DNA from: RHLJ01 sp963974345
GTDB taxonomy: Bacteria > Bacteroidota > Rhodothermia > Balneolales > Balneolaceae
Length of the DNA: 64,000 nucleotides
NCBI GenBank assembly: GCA_963974345.1
Contig: CAXBBW010000003.1
Coordinates: forward strand, 299,222 to 363,221
Direction: 5' to 3'
Translations under genes and position numbers: made by a program
In this document: in pieces, positions 16,895 to 26,848 of the stretch
Position numbering within the stretch: the stretch's first letter is position 1
Layout of the letters: each line of letters opens with the position of its first letter
Notes under the pieces: generated by a model
The model's database searches: none
What the model saw: only the letters and a program-made list of their open reading frames with translations
Told to the model about the DNA's origin: nothing

Positions 16895-19033
16895 TTATTT
16901 AGGAATTGGAAATCCTCGGTCTCGCATTAATGCTTCAATCTTAGCATCCCGTCCTCTAAACATTCTATAAGCTTCAGCTGGATCGATAGAGTTTCTTGGA
17001 GCGAACAAGTATTTAACTAATTTGTCAGCTACTTCTTTATCATAAAATCCATCTGGGGCTTCAGCAAAAGCTTCAGCAGCATCAGAGGTTAATACATCTG
17101 CCCACATATATCCATAATAAGCTGTTGCGTATCCCTCACCTGAAAAAACATGTCCAAAATGTGGAGTTCGATGTCGCATAGGTAATTCCTTGGGCATTTT
17201 TAACTCAGCTAGTGTTTTACTCTCAAAAGCATCGATGTCAATATTAGAAGGATCAGCAAGGTGAAGCTTCATATCCATTAACGCAGAGGATAAATACTCG
17301 GTGGTTGCGAACCCTTGATTAAAGGTTTCGGCATTTTTAATTTTCGAAACTAGCTCAGCTGGTATTGGCTCGCCTGTTTTATTATGAACTAAAAAATTAT
17401 TGATCACTTCATCGGTTGACAACCATCGTTCTAATAATTGAGATTGAAATTCCGTGTAATCTCTAACGCCACCATTTAATGTTGGATATTTTACATTAGA
17501 CGAGAAGAAGTGAAGAGCATGTCCGAATTCGTGAAAGAACGTATTGGCATCATCCCAAGATACTAAGAGAGCCTCACCTGGCGCTGGTTTCACAAAGTTC
17601 GAATTATTGGAAGCCAGCACGTTTTCCTTTCCGTCAAAAGTTGTATGACTTCTATACATATTAGCCCATGCACCAGATCGTTTACCTTGTCGTGCATAAG
17701 GATCGAGATACCACAATCCAATGTTTTCACCAGAGTCTATATCTGTTACTTCCCACACCTTAACATCTTCGTGAAAAACGGGAACTTTACCCTCAGGAAC
17801 AGGAGTAAATTTATAGTTAAATAATCTGCCAGCAACATAGTGCATGGCTTCAGTTAATTTATCTAACTGTAAATACTGTTTTACTTCTTCTGAATTCAGG
17901 TCGTACTTTTCTTTACGAACTTTCTCCGCGTAAAAACGATAATCCCAAGGTTCTATCGTAATATTATCCCCAGCTCTATCAGCTACGGCTTGCATATCAG
18001 CAACTTCTTCAGCTACTCGACCAATAGCGGCAGGCCAAACAGCTTCCATTAATTGCATAGCATTTTCAGGTGTTTTAGCCATTCTATCTTGCAATCGCCA
18101 TTCTGCATAGTTTTCATAGCCCAATAACTCTACACGTTCTCGTCGTAATTGTAAGATTTCAGCAATAATTTCATTGTTATCATATTCATCACCATTATCG
18201 CCTCTAGAATAGTAGTTAGTCCAAACTTGTTCTCGTAAAGCTCTTTCGGTTGAGTAGGTTAGGAATGGATCCATGGATGAGCGAGTATTTGTGATTGCAA
18301 ATTTCCCATCTTCACCATTATCTGCAGCTATTTTCGCCGCTGATTTAATGAAACCTTCAGACAATCCATCTAATTGGTCTTCATTTAGATAAGTGATATA
18401 ATTTTCTTCGTCATGTAATACATTGTTCGAAAATGTGTTGTAAAGGCTTGATAGTTCTTTATTGATAGCAGCATAACGTTCTTTTTTTTCTGCATCCAAA
18501 TCAGCCCCGTTCATTGCAAAACTATTATAAGTAAGTTCTACCACACGCTGTTGATCTGAAGGTAGCGGGTTTTCTAAGGAAGCATCATAAACTGCTTTAA
18601 TTCGCTTGAACAATTTTTCATTTTGAGTGATTTTAGAATTGAACTCTGAAAATTTTGGAGCTAGTTCAGCTTGTACTTCTCTAAATTCTGGGGAAGACAT
18701 ATTACCGCTAAGAATGCCATAGTAAGTAGAAGCTCTATTTAGTTCAGTTCCTGCACGTTCCATTTCTTCTATTGTATTTTCGAAGGTTGGGTCTTCTGTG
18801 TTGTTTGCGATAGCCTCAATGTCCTTAAGGTTAAGTTCTATTCCTTTGAGCATTGCTGGTTTTACATCTTCAATTTTCATTTGGTCAAATGCAGGTACTC
18901 CGCCATAAGGTCCAGTCCATTCTTTTAATAATATATTGGTAGGCATATTTTTTTCATTTTGATTACATCCAGCTAGTAACGTAAAAGCTAGAACTACAAC
19001 TAAGGGTTGAAGAGGTCGGATTAGGTTTCTCAT
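16895..19033 (-). CDS. M3 family zinc metallopeptidase, lipoprotein (Dcp-like)
   Basis: A 712-residue peptidyl-dipeptidase/oligopeptidase. The N-terminus has a lipoprotein signal with lipobox LLAGC, so the mature protein is membrane-anchored in the periplasm. The active site HEFGHALH is at about residue 498, and the third zinc ligand Glu lies downstream as in M3 enzymes. The C-terminal region HFGHVFSGEGYATAYYGYMW and YRMFRGRDAKIEALMRDRGF is characteristic of Dcp-type M3A peptidases. It probably trims short peptides in the periplasm. It is a monocistronic unit with 200 featureless bases upstream. Confidence 0.94.
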   Translation of the reverse strand: MRNLIRPLQPLVVVLAFTLLAGCNQNEKNMPTNILLKEWTGPYGGVPAFDQMKIEDVKPAMLKGIELNLKDIEAIANNTEDPTFENTIEEMERAGTELNRASTYYGILSGNMSSPEFREVQAELAPKFSEFNSKITQNEKLFKRIKAVYDASLENPLPSDQQRVVELTYNSFAMNGADLDAEKKERYAAINKELSSLYNTFSNNVLHDEENYITYLNEDQLDGLSEGFIKSAAKIAADNGEDGKFAITNTRSSMDPFLTYSTERALREQVWTNYYSRGDNGDEYDNNEIIAEILQLRRERVELLGYENYAEWRLQDRMAKTPENAMQLMEAVWPAAIGRVAEEVADMQAVADRAGDNITIEPWDYRFYAEKVRKEKYDLNSEEVKQYLQLDKLTEAMHYVAGRLFNYKFTPVPEGKVPVFHEDVKVWEVTDIDSGENIGLWYLDPYARQGKRSGAWANMYRSHTTFDGKENVLASNNSNFVKPAPGEALLVSWDDANTFFHEFGHALHFFSSNVKYPTLNGGVRDYTEFQSQLLERWLSTDEVINNFLVHNKTGEPIPAELVSKIKNAETFNQGFATTEYLSSALMDMKLHLADPSNIDIDAFESKTLAELKMPKELPMRHRTPHFGHVFSGEGYATAYYGYMWADVLTSDAAEAFAEAPDGFYDKEVADKLVKYLFAPRNSIDPAEAYRMFRGRDAKIEALMRDRGFPIPK

Positions 19034-19235
19034 GCTATTGGAAAAGGATTAGTTAATACCGTTCACCTAATGTAATTGAATTCATCCAAATAAATATAGT
19101 AGAACATATAATAATTGGTGGATAAACCTTTGCCTAAAACGGTATTTTCAAATTTAGAAACAGTCTTATCAAGATTGGAATCAAACGTAATTAATGGACA
19201 AAGAAAACAGATAAAAACTAATTTAGATTAAATAA

Positions 19236-20594
19236 TTAATCTGGAACTAGAGCCTGCCAGAACTCACCTCTAGGGTTAATAACAGAATTTTCCATTCTAA
19301 TATTTTCAAATAAAGTACCATCTGTCCATTGAGTAAGATCGTCCCAAGGATCATTACCTAAAATATAGGCTGGAGCTCTGAAGACATTCTCATCGGTATG
19401 ATATTTTAGAGACCATAACGTATAGCCAAATTTTAGTTCCTCCATGGTATCGAAATTACCAGCGAGTCGAGCATAATCCGTATCTAATCCAGTTTCTCCA
19501 ACAAACATTGGGACATTGTATTGGTTTTGAAATGCAATAGCATCGGCAAAGTAAGCCACATGATTTTGTTGGTTCCAAGGATTCGATTCGGTTTTATTAT
19601 TAGGTAAGCGATATCGATGAATATTGTATACTAAGTTACTATTATCAGTGAAATCACTTGGAAAAAGAGAGTTAGACCCGCCATTTGTTTTGTATTGATT
19701 TCCAAATTCTCCTCCTTGAATAATGATTAACGTATTATCATTATTTGCACGAATATTTTGAATCATTACATTAAAAGCATTTCTAAGAATTCCCATGTCA
19801 GAATCATTTAAACGATGGGGTTCATTAATCAGGTCGTACATTGCGATGGTATTTTCATCTTTATAGCGCTCAGAAATTCTATCCCAAATTCTACTAAGGG
19901 CAATTGGATTTCTGGAATCGTTAAAAAAGTCCTTTGAAGAATATAATTCATCGGTTATTGGGGAATTATCACCAGCTGTTCCAGGAACAGCATGCATATC
20001 CAAAATCAAGTAGATTCCATGAGGTTTGCTCCAACTAATCAAGTCATCAATAATTTTAAACCCATCTAAATTTTTGGATTCGGCTAGTTCATTATTATCA
20101 ACCCAAGATTTTAAGCTGGCTTTATATTCATTGTACTTTGTCAGTTTTGCGTTTCCATCTGTGTATGCAACGTCGGTTCTTAGTTCTCTTTGAGCTGAGG
20201 TTAAAAATAATTCGTAGTGTAATGGAACTCGAATAGCATTAAATCCTCTGGAAGCAATAAATTCTACATCAGCCTCTGTAATAAAATTGTCTCTCCATTT
20301 TTGAAAGAGAACTTCAATTGCTTCGGGTTGAAGCCCAGAATCGAAGAGTTTACGCTTCATGTCAACTTGTTTCATATTTCCATTACTTCCAGACATAAAT
20401 CCTTCCATAATCAACCATTGACCAACATTCACTCCTTTTAGTAATACTTCTTCATTATCAGAATTTACAATCAGTTTGTTATCGGCACGTAATTCTTTCA
20501 TTTCTTGAGTTAGCGAACCATTGTCGATAGTATTACAACCAAAAATCATTAAACTAATTAGTAATAATGTTAGAGTAGGGTATGTGTTGTTCAT
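19236..20594 (-). CDS. Glycoside hydrolase family 5 lipoprotein
   Basis: 452 residues. A lipoprotein signal (MNNTYPTLTLLLISLMIFGC) puts it on a membrane surface. The body is a GH5 TIM barrel. GVNVGQWLIMEGFM opens the fold, FNAIRVPLHYELF carries the conserved Arg, the acid/base Glu is in YDLINEPHR (about residue 256), and the nucleophile Glu is in VPMFVGETGLD (about 366). The N-terminal part resembles exo-beta-1,3-glucanase-like GH5 members, but substrate cannot be read from sequence. There is no neighbouring SusC/SusD pair or other CAZyme. The 174-base gap upstream holds a weak inverted repeat TTGAT-6-ATCAA (20688-20703). Confidence 0.88.
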   Translation of the reverse strand: MNNTYPTLTLLLISLMIFGCNTIDNGSLTQEMKELRADNKLIVNSDNEEVLLKGVNVGQWLIMEGFMSGSNGNMKQVDMKRKLFDSGLQPEAIEVLFQKWRDNFITEADVEFIASRGFNAIRVPLHYELFLTSAQRELRTDVAYTDGNAKLTKYNEYKASLKSWVDNNELAESKNLDGFKIIDDLISWSKPHGIYLILDMHAVPGTAGDNSPITDELYSSKDFFNDSRNPIALSRIWDRISERYKDENTIAMYDLINEPHRLNDSDMGILRNAFNVMIQNIRANNDNTLIIIQGGEFGNQYKTNGGSNSLFPSDFTDNSNLVYNIHRYRLPNNKTESNPWNQQNHVAYFADAIAFQNQYNVPMFVGETGLDTDYARLAGNFDTMEELKFGYTLWSLKYHTDENVFRAPAYILGNDPWDDLTQWTDGTLFENIRMENSVINPRGEFWQALVPD

Positions 20595-20768
20595 TGGTAG
20601 TTTATTCCAAAAAAAATGTTTATTAAATCCTATAAAGTACCTAATCCTAATGAAAAGGTGGTTTTTAAAGCTAAGGAAATTGTGGGTTTGATGTTAATAT
20701 CAACAAAATTTCTCTTGCAAAAACAACCTGGTTTTGTTTTAAATAAAGTAAAAATTTGAATGGATTAA

Positions 20769-21344
20769 CTAACCATCAAAAAAAGCTTTTGGATATTCTA
20801 CTACTCCATTAACTTTAAATAATGCATTCTTTACTAGCTCTAAAGCCATGCAATTCTCTTTAGGAACATCGAATGGAAGAGATATTTGGAAACCATCAAG
20901 TTGTTGGTATCCGAATTTAGAATAATACTCTTTATGACCTAAAAGAATAATAGATTCATAACCCAGCTTCTTAGCAGTGTTATGAGCTTTAAGAATTAGT
21001 TTTCCTCCAATGCCTTGCCCCTGAAACTTAGGCAGTACAGAAACAGGCGCCATTGCTAATGACTTAAACTCCTCGAAATCATTTTTTACTTTTATTTTGG
21101 TAAGTAATATATGACCTACAAGTTTTCCATGTACTTCTGCAACTAATGAAAGCTCTGGAATAAAAGTATCAGAACTTCTCAATCTTTCAACTAAAAACTG
21201 TTCTGTATGATCACTGTATTCTTTTTCTTTAAAAGCTTCTTCAACTAAAGTGAAAACAGCTTTAAAGTCATTGAATTCTTCTTTCCTAATTCTCAGATCC
21301 ATGTGGGATGGTTTAATAAAATGTAATGTGCTTTTCATTCCCAA
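20769..21344 (-). CDS. GNAT family N-acetyltransferase
   Basis: About 191 residues. The acetyl-CoA binding motif is VSVLPKFQGQGIGGKLILKA, matching the Q/R-x-x-G-x-G/A signature. The preceding strand LSLVAEVHGKLVGHILLTKI and the following YESIILLGHKEYYSKFGY are typical of the YhbS-like branch. Substrate is unknown. The start is uncertain: ATG 21344 or an internal ATG at 21302 (MDLRIRKEEF), which fits the family N-terminus better; neither has a clear ribosome-binding site. Divergent from the amidohydrolase gene with only 50 bases between. Confidence 0.88.
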   Translation of the reverse strand: MGMKSTLHFIKPSHMDLRIRKEEFNDFKAVFTLVEEAFKEKEYSDHTEQFLVERLRSSDTFIPELSLVAEVHGKLVGHILLTKIKVKNDFEEFKSLAMAPVSVLPKFQGQGIGGKLILKAHNTAKKLGYESIILLGHKEYYSKFGYQQLDGFQISLPFDVPKENCMALELVKNALFKVNGVVEYPKAFFDG

Positions 21345-21394
21345 TCAGATTTTGTAAATAGCACTACTAACTAATCCTTTAAAATAATACTGAG

Positions 21395-24300
21395 ATGATG
21401 AAAAAGATAAGCTTTAACGGGATAATAATACCTTTACTTAGCATCTTGCTAATTCCAATAACGATTTTTGCACAGGAAGAAGATAAAAAAGAAGATGTTA
21501 AAAAATGGGATGTAACCGAAGCTCGAGGTGAAACCCGAGAAATTTCTTTTTCTACAGATGAAGGAACATGGATGTCTTTAGATATCTCGCCTGATAATAA
21601 ATGGATTTACTTTGATTTGATGGGGCATATTTATCGGTTGCCAGAGACAGGTGGGAAAGCTGAAAATCTTACAGACAGTACTGGGGTTGCTCTAAACTTT
21701 CACCCAGCAATATCACCTGATGGAACTCAAATTGCTTTTATTTCCGATCGATCTGGACAAAGTAATTTATGGATTATGAATTCAGATGGCTCTGACCCTA
21801 AGCAAGTATTCAAAGAAAATATGGTGCGTGGAGCAACTCCGGAGTGGAGTAATGACGGGAAATATATTTTTATTAGACGACAAAGTCTTTCAGGTGGAGG
21901 AAGTGGTATATGGATGTACCACAAAGATGGAGGAGAAGGAATTGAAGTTGCTGAAGGAAGTTGGCCTTCAGTCTCAGATGTAGATTCTTATTTGTACTAC
22001 TATGAACCCGTAGGTTCTCGACCGGGAATCGGTTTAAATGATGCGTTAAAGGGTTATAATCAACTTAGAAGAAAAGACTTAAAAACTGGGGATATTGTAG
22101 AGATAACCAACGGAGTAGCTGCACAACAAATTCGAGCTTCAAGTGGAGGGGGGTATGCCGCAGAAGTTTCTCCCGATGGAAGGTATTTAGCTTTTGCTAG
22201 ACAAATTCCTGATGGCACTATTAATTATCGAGGTCACGAATTTGGACCTCGCACAGCACTTTGGCTAAGGGATCTTCATACTGGAACTGAACGCTTGATT
22301 ATGGATCCCATAGATCGAGATATGACGGAGACGATAAAAGTATTAAGAGATCTTCCAGGTTATAGTTGGAGTAAAGATGGGAAGTTTATTTATATCTCAC
22401 AGGGAGGAAAAATTCGTAAACTTAACATTGAAACAAGGGAAGTTTCAACGATTAAATTTGAAGCTGATATTCATCGTATAATTTCTGAACAAGCATATAG
22501 CAAGTTCGAAGTACCGTTCGAAGAATTCGAAGCAAAATTCCTAAGATGGTATGCTCTATCTCCCGATGGCAAGAAGGCCACATTTCAAGCCATAGGAAGA
22601 GTTTGGGTAATGGATCTACCAAACGGAACACCAAAACGTTTAACAAAAGATTTTGAGCCATTTGAGTTTTCACCAAGCTGGTCACCAGACAGTCGCTTTA
22701 TTTCTTTTACGAGTTGGGATGATGAAATGGGCGGACATATTTGGAAGGCAGAAGTTCGTAATGGGAAATTAACAAGACTAACTGAGAAACCGGGTGAATA
22801 TTTACATCCAAGCTGGAAAGGAGACGGCACCACTTTAGTTGCTATAAAAGGTTCGGGTTCATCATTTCGTGGTAGATCATTTGCATGGAATCCTTGGTAT
22901 GATCTAATTGAATTAAGTACACAAAAAGAGACTTCACCTACACTTATAAAAAGAACCGAAGCTCATGGAAGTACTCGTTCACAACTAGCAAGACCTTTTT
23001 ATGGGCCAGAAAACCGAATTTATTTTCAAGAACCTGAAGGGAATGAACTCGCTTTAAAATCAATACGAAATGATGGTTCTGATGAAGTGGTTCATGTTTC
23101 AATTGAAGACGGTGATGAAATTATGCTTTCTCAAGATGGATTGAATGTTGCAATTACAGAAGGAATGAATGTGTATTTGATGCCTCTTCCATTTATGAGA
23201 ACAAATAATGAAACAATCGACATCAACAAAAAGCAGGGCAAGTTTCCTGTAAAACAACTTTCGAAAACAGGGGGATTCTTTCCAACTTGGGTTAATGCAA
23301 ACACACTTACTTTTGGTAGTGCAAAAACACTTTATAAGTACGATTTAACTACCAATGAAACAGATAGTATTGAAATTAATCTTACCGTTAAGAAAGATAA
23401 AGCTAAAGGCTCTATTGCAATAATAAACGCTCGTATTATAACCGTAAATAAAGCAAATGAAGTAATTGAATCAGGAAGCGTTTTGTCAGTTGATGGAAGA
23501 ATTACTTGTATAGGAAAATGCGATATTTCTGGAATAGATCAAGTAATTGACGCGTCTGGTAAAACTATTATGCCTGGCTTAATAGATATGCATGCTCATC
23601 ACTATCGAGAATACCAAGGCATAATGCCTAAAAAAAGCTTTGAGTCTGCTATTTATCTTGCATTCGGTGTTACAACAAACCTTGATAATTCCATGTGGTC
23701 ACAAAATGTATTCCCAACTGCCGAGCTAATTGATGCAGGTGAGATTCTTGGTCCAAGAACATTTAGTACGGGAGATCCTCTCTATAGAGGTGATGGAACT
23801 AATCAAAATGACCTGACAAGTTATGAAGTTGCGGAAGAAAATATTCATCGCTTAAAATCCTTTGGAGCTATTTCGCTTAAGCAATACTTGCAACCACGAC
23901 GTGATCAAAGGCAATGGGTTTCCGATATTGCGCGAAAAGAAGGTCTAATGGTAACTTCTGAAGGTGGTGATTTAATGTATAATCTAGGAATGACGATGGA
24001 TGGGCAAACAGCATTTGAACATCCAATGAGTTATGGGATTATTTATAAAGATGCATCTAAGTTTTTTGGAATGGCTAAAATGATTTACTCTCCAACATAT
24101 ATGGTAGGAGGTACTGGACCTTGGAACGAGGAATATTACTATCAAAGAGAGGATATCTGGAAGAATGAAAAGATGCGTAGGTTTCTACCTTGGAGACAAC
24201 TCATTCCACATACAAGAAGACGAATGTTACGCCCTGTATCTGATTATGGATTTCCTCTGATCGCAGAGTCATTAAAAGATGTTATTGAAGCTGGAGGTTA

Positions 24301-24679
24301 TGGTGCTATTGGCTCACATGGTCAAATTCATGGTATTTCAAGTCATTGGGAATTATGGATGACCGCAGCAGGAATGAGTAATCTTAAAGCAATACGTGTC
24401 GCAACTCACCATGGAGCTTATTTTTTAGGAATGCAAGATGATTTAGGATCACTTGAGGTTGGAAAAATAGCGGATCTATTGGTACTCAATTCAAATCCAT
24501 TACAAGATATCGAAAATACTCTTGATATGATGTACGTGATGAAGGACGGTAAGCTATACGAAGCTGCTACTTTAAATCAATTATGGCCGGAACAGAAAGA
24601 ATACGGTCCATATTATTGGGTAGACGAAGATGCACTTAAATCAGATTCTATTCCCGTAGATTATTGGGATAAAGATTAA
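21395..24679 (+). CDS. TolB-type beta-propeller fused to metal-dependent amidohydrolase
   Basis: A secreted 1094-residue protein. After a signal peptide (ILLIPITIFAQ), residues about 45-640 contain TolB/WD40-like PD40 repeats (ISPDGTQIAFISDRSGQSNLW; WSPDSRFISFTSWDD; LSPDGKKATFQAIGR). Residues about 665-1070 form an imidazolonepropionase-like amidohydrolase with IIDASGKTIMPGLIDMHAHH-type metal motif (HAHH near 732), EHPMSYG, GSHGQIHG and the closing DLGSLEVGKIADLLVLNSNP. The architecture recurs in Bacteroidota; the natural substrate is not known but may be a peptide or cyclic amide. Single gene. Confidence 0.92.
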   Translation: MMKKISFNGIIIPLLSILLIPITIFAQEEDKKEDVKKWDVTEARGETREISFSTDEGTWMSLDISPDNKWIYFDLMGHIYRLPETGGKAENLTDSTGVALNFHPAISPDGTQIAFISDRSGQSNLWIMNSDGSDPKQVFKENMVRGATPEWSNDGKYIFIRRQSLSGGGSGIWMYHKDGGEGIEVAEGSWPSVSDVDSYLYYYEPVGSRPGIGLNDALKGYNQLRRKDLKTGDIVEITNGVAAQQIRASSGGGYAAEVSPDGRYLAFARQIPDGTINYRGHEFGPRTALWLRDLHTGTERLIMDPIDRDMTETIKVLRDLPGYSWSKDGKFIYISQGGKIRKLNIETREVSTIKFEADIHRIISEQAYSKFEVPFEEFEAKFLRWYALSPDGKKATFQAIGRVWVMDLPNGTPKRLTKDFEPFEFSPSWSPDSRFISFTSWDDEMGGHIWKAEVRNGKLTRLTEKPGEYLHPSWKGDGTTLVAIKGSGSSFRGRSFAWNPWYDLIELSTQKETSPTLIKRTEAHGSTRSQLARPFYGPENRIYFQEPEGNELALKSIRNDGSDEVVHVSIEDGDEIMLSQDGLNVAITEGMNVYLMPLPFMRTNNETIDINKKQGKFPVKQLSKTGGFFPTWVNANTLTFGSAKTLYKYDLTTNETDSIEINLTVKKDKAKGSIAIINARIITVNKANEVIESGSVLSVDGRITCIGKCDISGIDQVIDASGKTIMPGLIDMHAHHYREYQGIMPKKSFESAIYLAFGVTTNLDNSMWSQNVFPTAELIDAGEILGPRTFSTGDPLYRGDGTNQNDLTSYEVAEENIHRLKSFGAISLKQYLQPRRDQRQWVSDIARKEGLMVTSEGGDLMYNLGMTMDGQTAFEHPMSYGIIYKDASKFFGMAKMIYSPTYMVGGTGPWNEEYYYQREDIWKNEKMRRFLPWRQLIPHTRRRMLRPVSDYGFPLIAESLKDVIEAGGYGAIGSHGQIHGISSHWELWMTAAGMSNLKAIRVATHHGAYFLGMQDDLGSLEVGKIADLLVLNSNPLQDIENTLDMMYVMKDGKLYEAATLNQLWPEQKEYGPYYWVDEDALKSDSIPVDYWDKD

Positions 24680-24714
24680 AAGCTAGAGAATAACACCTAT
24701 CAATAAAGACCGAA

Positions 24715-24753
24715 AATAAAAAAGGTTTCGTCCCTTGCCAGAGACGAAACCTT
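24715..24753 (-). terminator. Terminator on the minus strand after the small membrane protein gene
   Basis: Read on the minus strand, AAGGTTTCGTC and GACGAAACCTT form a perfect 11-bp stem with a 10-base loop, followed by TTTTATTTT. The T tract exists only for leftward transcription, so it ends the gene at 24771-24956. Confidence 0.85.
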
Positions 24754-24770
24754 AAATAGGATATTTATAA

Positions 24771-24956
24771 TTAACTAATCTTAGAAAGAAGAACTGTTTT
24801 AGTCTCCTTTAACACTAAGCCCGTTGCGAAAATTAAACCTACAAAAACTGCTTTTATGCCCATTTCTGCTATTGTAATATTTTGTTCTAGTCCGCCAAGT
24901 ATTCCAAAAAGAGTTACACTTGCTACGATAATGAAGATGTATTTTGCGATGTCCAT
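24771..24956 (-). CDS. Small two-helix membrane protein
   Basis: 61 residues starting MDIAKYIFIIVASVTLFGIL. Two hydrophobic segments (about 5-20 and 33-50) separated by GGLEQNITIAEMG make a hairpin membrane protein. The start at 24956 is chosen because AAAGGAAAA lies 7 bases upstream; an in-frame upstream ATG (25013) would add 19 residues of charged leader. It has its own strong terminator, so it is expressed separately from the next gene. No family recognised. Confidence 0.6.
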   Translation of the reverse strand: MDIAKYIFIIVASVTLFGILGGLEQNITIAEMGIKAVFVGLIFATGLVLKETKTVLLSKIS

Positions 24957-25093
24957 GTCTTTTTCCTTTAATTTTTTTTGGATGACCACCTGTATGACGA
25001 GACTAACAACCAAAAGGTGACAAAGAATTTTAAGAAAAAGCGTTTTTTTGAGAGATTTTACATCTTCTTAACATAATGGCATACGAAAACTGT

Positions 25094-25591
25094 CTAAGAT
25101 ACTTCTTCAAGGTAACCCAAGTATTCTTTGATAGTACGTTCGTGCCCAAAAATAAACTTAGAGAAAAACCGATAGACTGAGCTATAGACTTTACCCTTTT
25201 CAACAATTGTTATGTTTGTACTATCTTCGTTTCCTTTTAAAGTAATTGTCCATTTTCCGCCAAAAGGCAAACCATCATCAATTATTTCTGAAACAAAAAG
25301 AGAAGAACCCTGAGTGGAAAGTTCTTTAAATGATAAAGATTCTCCGTTTGAATAGATTTCTTTCCAAACCAAACTTTCTGATGAATCAGATAAAATTTCA
25401 ACTTTAGTTACATTGTCCCTCCAATTTGGGAAGTTTGTGGGAGTAGAAATTTTATTCCAAATTTCTTTTTGAGGTGCGTTTATTTGAATAGAAACGGAAG
25501 CAGTATGTTCTTCTGGAAGAAAAAATCCAATTGTTAAAATACTAGCTATAAATATTCCTAAAAAAAGTATAGCACCAATGATGTATTTCAT
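25094..25591 (-). CDS. SRPBCC family protein (polyketide cyclase/dehydrase-like)
   Basis: 165 residues with an N-terminal membrane anchor (IIGAILFLGIFIASILTIGFF) and then a START/Bet v1-like domain: ASVSIQINAPQKEIWNKIST is the opening strand-helix and FPNWRDNVTKVEIL follows. The domain forms a hydrophobic ligand cavity; the ligand is unknown. It is the last gene of a compact minus-strand operon, 2 bases after the stop of the VOC gene at 25594. Confidence 0.82.
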   Translation of the reverse strand: MKYIIGAILFLGIFIASILTIGFFLPEEHTASVSIQINAPQKEIWNKISTPTNFPNWRDNVTKVEILSDSSESLVWKEIYSNGESLSFKELSTQGSSLFVSEIIDDGLPFGGKWTITLKGNEDSTNITIVEKGKVYSSVYRFFSKFIFGHERTIKEYLGYLEEVS

Positions 25592-25593
25592 AA

Positions 25594-26022
25594 TCAGCCC
25601 ATTAAATTCAAAGCATCATCTGTACCCATTTTCTCATACTCTTCATCATTCGGTTCCCAGAGTTCAATTTTGTAGCCATTTGGATCCATAATCCAACCGA
25701 ATTTTCCATACTCGAAGCTTTCCATTTCCCCTACAATTTCGACGCCTTCTTCTTTGAGAATTTTAAGCAGTTCTTCCAAGTTTTCAACTCGGTAGTTAAT
25801 CATAGCATCTTTCTTGCTCGGGTCGGTATAAGTGGTATCACTTTTAAAAATACTCCAAGCTGTAAAGCCTTTCTTGGAAGAATCTTCAGCTTTGTTCCAC
25901 TGGAAAGTTCCTCCCCATTGACCTGATTTTATACCAAGATGTTTCGAATACCATTCGTTTGTGGCTTTGGGATCTTTTGCTTTAAGGAAAACTCCACCGA
26001 TTCCTGTTACTCTTTTTTTCAT
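25594..26022 (-). CDS. VOC superfamily protein (glyoxalase/bleomycin-resistance fold)
   Basis: 142 residues forming one vicinal-oxygen-chelate domain: GIGGVFLKAKDPKATNEWYSKHLG at the start and FGWIMDPNGYKIELWEP at the end carry the typical first and last strands. The terminal Glu in KIELWEP is a usual metal ligand. The ATG overlaps the stop of the upstream gene by 4 bases (ATGA), indicating translational coupling. Substrate not predictable. Confidence 0.88.
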   Translation of the reverse strand: MKKRVTGIGGVFLKAKDPKATNEWYSKHLGIKSGQWGGTFQWNKAEDSSKKGFTAWSIFKSDTTYTDPSKKDAMINYRVENLEELLKILKEEGVEIVGEMESFEYGKFGWIMDPNGYKIELWEPNDEEYEKMGTDDALNLMG

Positions 26023-26453
26023 GATTCTGTTTTTATAGCGTTACGTTTTTCGGCAATTAAATGTCCATAATAAATTCCGATGGGAACAATAATTAAAAGT
26101 AATATCCACATCCAAAAAGGTGTCAATTTCGAGAATTCAGAGAAGAAAGCTCCAAAGATTAAGCCAGCAAATTGTACTACAATTAATGCAATCAAAGTTA
26201 TTCTACTAGCATTCTTTGATATGTATGTGGCAACAAAGCCACCAAAGAAAGCTCCCAAAAAAGTATAAAAAAGCTTCAGTCCTAAAATCCAAGATTGGTT
26301 CCGAATCTTAAAGTATTCCTCTTGATACGAGCTTAAATAATCAACTGTTTGACCGCTTGTAAATTTTACAATAGAAAATTCAATCGCTTCTGTAAAAAGT
26401 GTGATTGTAAACATGCCAGTCAAGAAGCCAATAAAAAAGCGTATGAATTTCAT
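26019..26453 (-). CDS. Four-helix membrane protein, uncharacterised
   Basis: 144 residues with four hydrophobic segments (about 5-24, 58-80, 88-108 and 112-132), of which LKLFYTFLGAFFGGFVATYI is glycine-rich. The C-terminus AEKRNAIKTES is cytoplasmic and charged. It overlaps both neighbours by 4 bases, so it is an integral member of the operon. No family recognised. Confidence 0.7.
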   Translation of the reverse strand: MKFIRFFIGFLTGMFTITLFTEAIEFSIVKFTSGQTVDYLSSYQEEYFKIRNQSWILGLKLFYTFLGAFFGGFVATYISKNASRITLIALIVVQFAGLIFGAFFSEFSKLTPFWMWILLLIIVPIGIYYGHLIAEKRNAIKTES

Positions 26454-26848
26454 TTTTTCCTATAGTGAGTAATTACAGTATTAAAATCCATTTCAGATGA
26501 AAACTTAACTACTTCTTTAAAAATCTCAGGATCTATTAAATTGATCTGTGAGAAATTGACGCAACCTTTTTGAAATTTGATACCATTACCAATAAATTTG
26601 CTTTTTGAGAATTTCATTACCTCAGGAAAAGCATACATCACCATAGAATGGAATGTGAAGTGTTTAGTAGTTTTTGCTAAACCATACTTAAAAATCCCTT
26701 CTTGTTCGTATAAAAAAGCGCCAGAACTACTCATGATTTTACCAATGCGTTCTGTAACCAAAGAATCTTCTGTAGAGATTATATCCCGAAGCTTAGATAC
26801 TACTTCAACATCTTCATCACTTATTTCTTTTAGAAACGACTCATTCAT
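26450..26848 (-). CDS. DUF1801-like protein (YdhG type)
   Basis: 132 residues from ATG 26848 (MNESFLKEISDEDVEVV). The pattern LRDIISTEDSLVTERIG, then GAFLYEQEGIFKYGLAKTTKHFTFHSM, then YAFPEVMKFSKSKFIGNGIKF resembles the DUF1801/YdhG fold, a small frataxin-like domain of unknown function. A longer reading from 26920 runs deep into the upstream VOC gene and is unlikely. The chosen ATG overlaps that gene's TGA by 8 bases, consistent with coupling. Confidence 0.7.
   Translation of the reverse strand: MNESFLKEISDEDVEVVSKLRDIISTEDSLVTERIGKIMSSSGAFLYEQEGIFKYGLAKTTKHFTFHSMVMYAFPEVMKFSKSKFIGNGIKFQKGCVNFSQINLIDPEIFKEVVKFSSEMDFNTVITHYRKK

Noticed and set aside
20688..20703. FNR/CRP-like site TTGAT...ATCAA upstream of the GH5 gene
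   Set aside because: The spacer is 6 bases rather than 4, and no second site was found, so only a weak dyad is noted.
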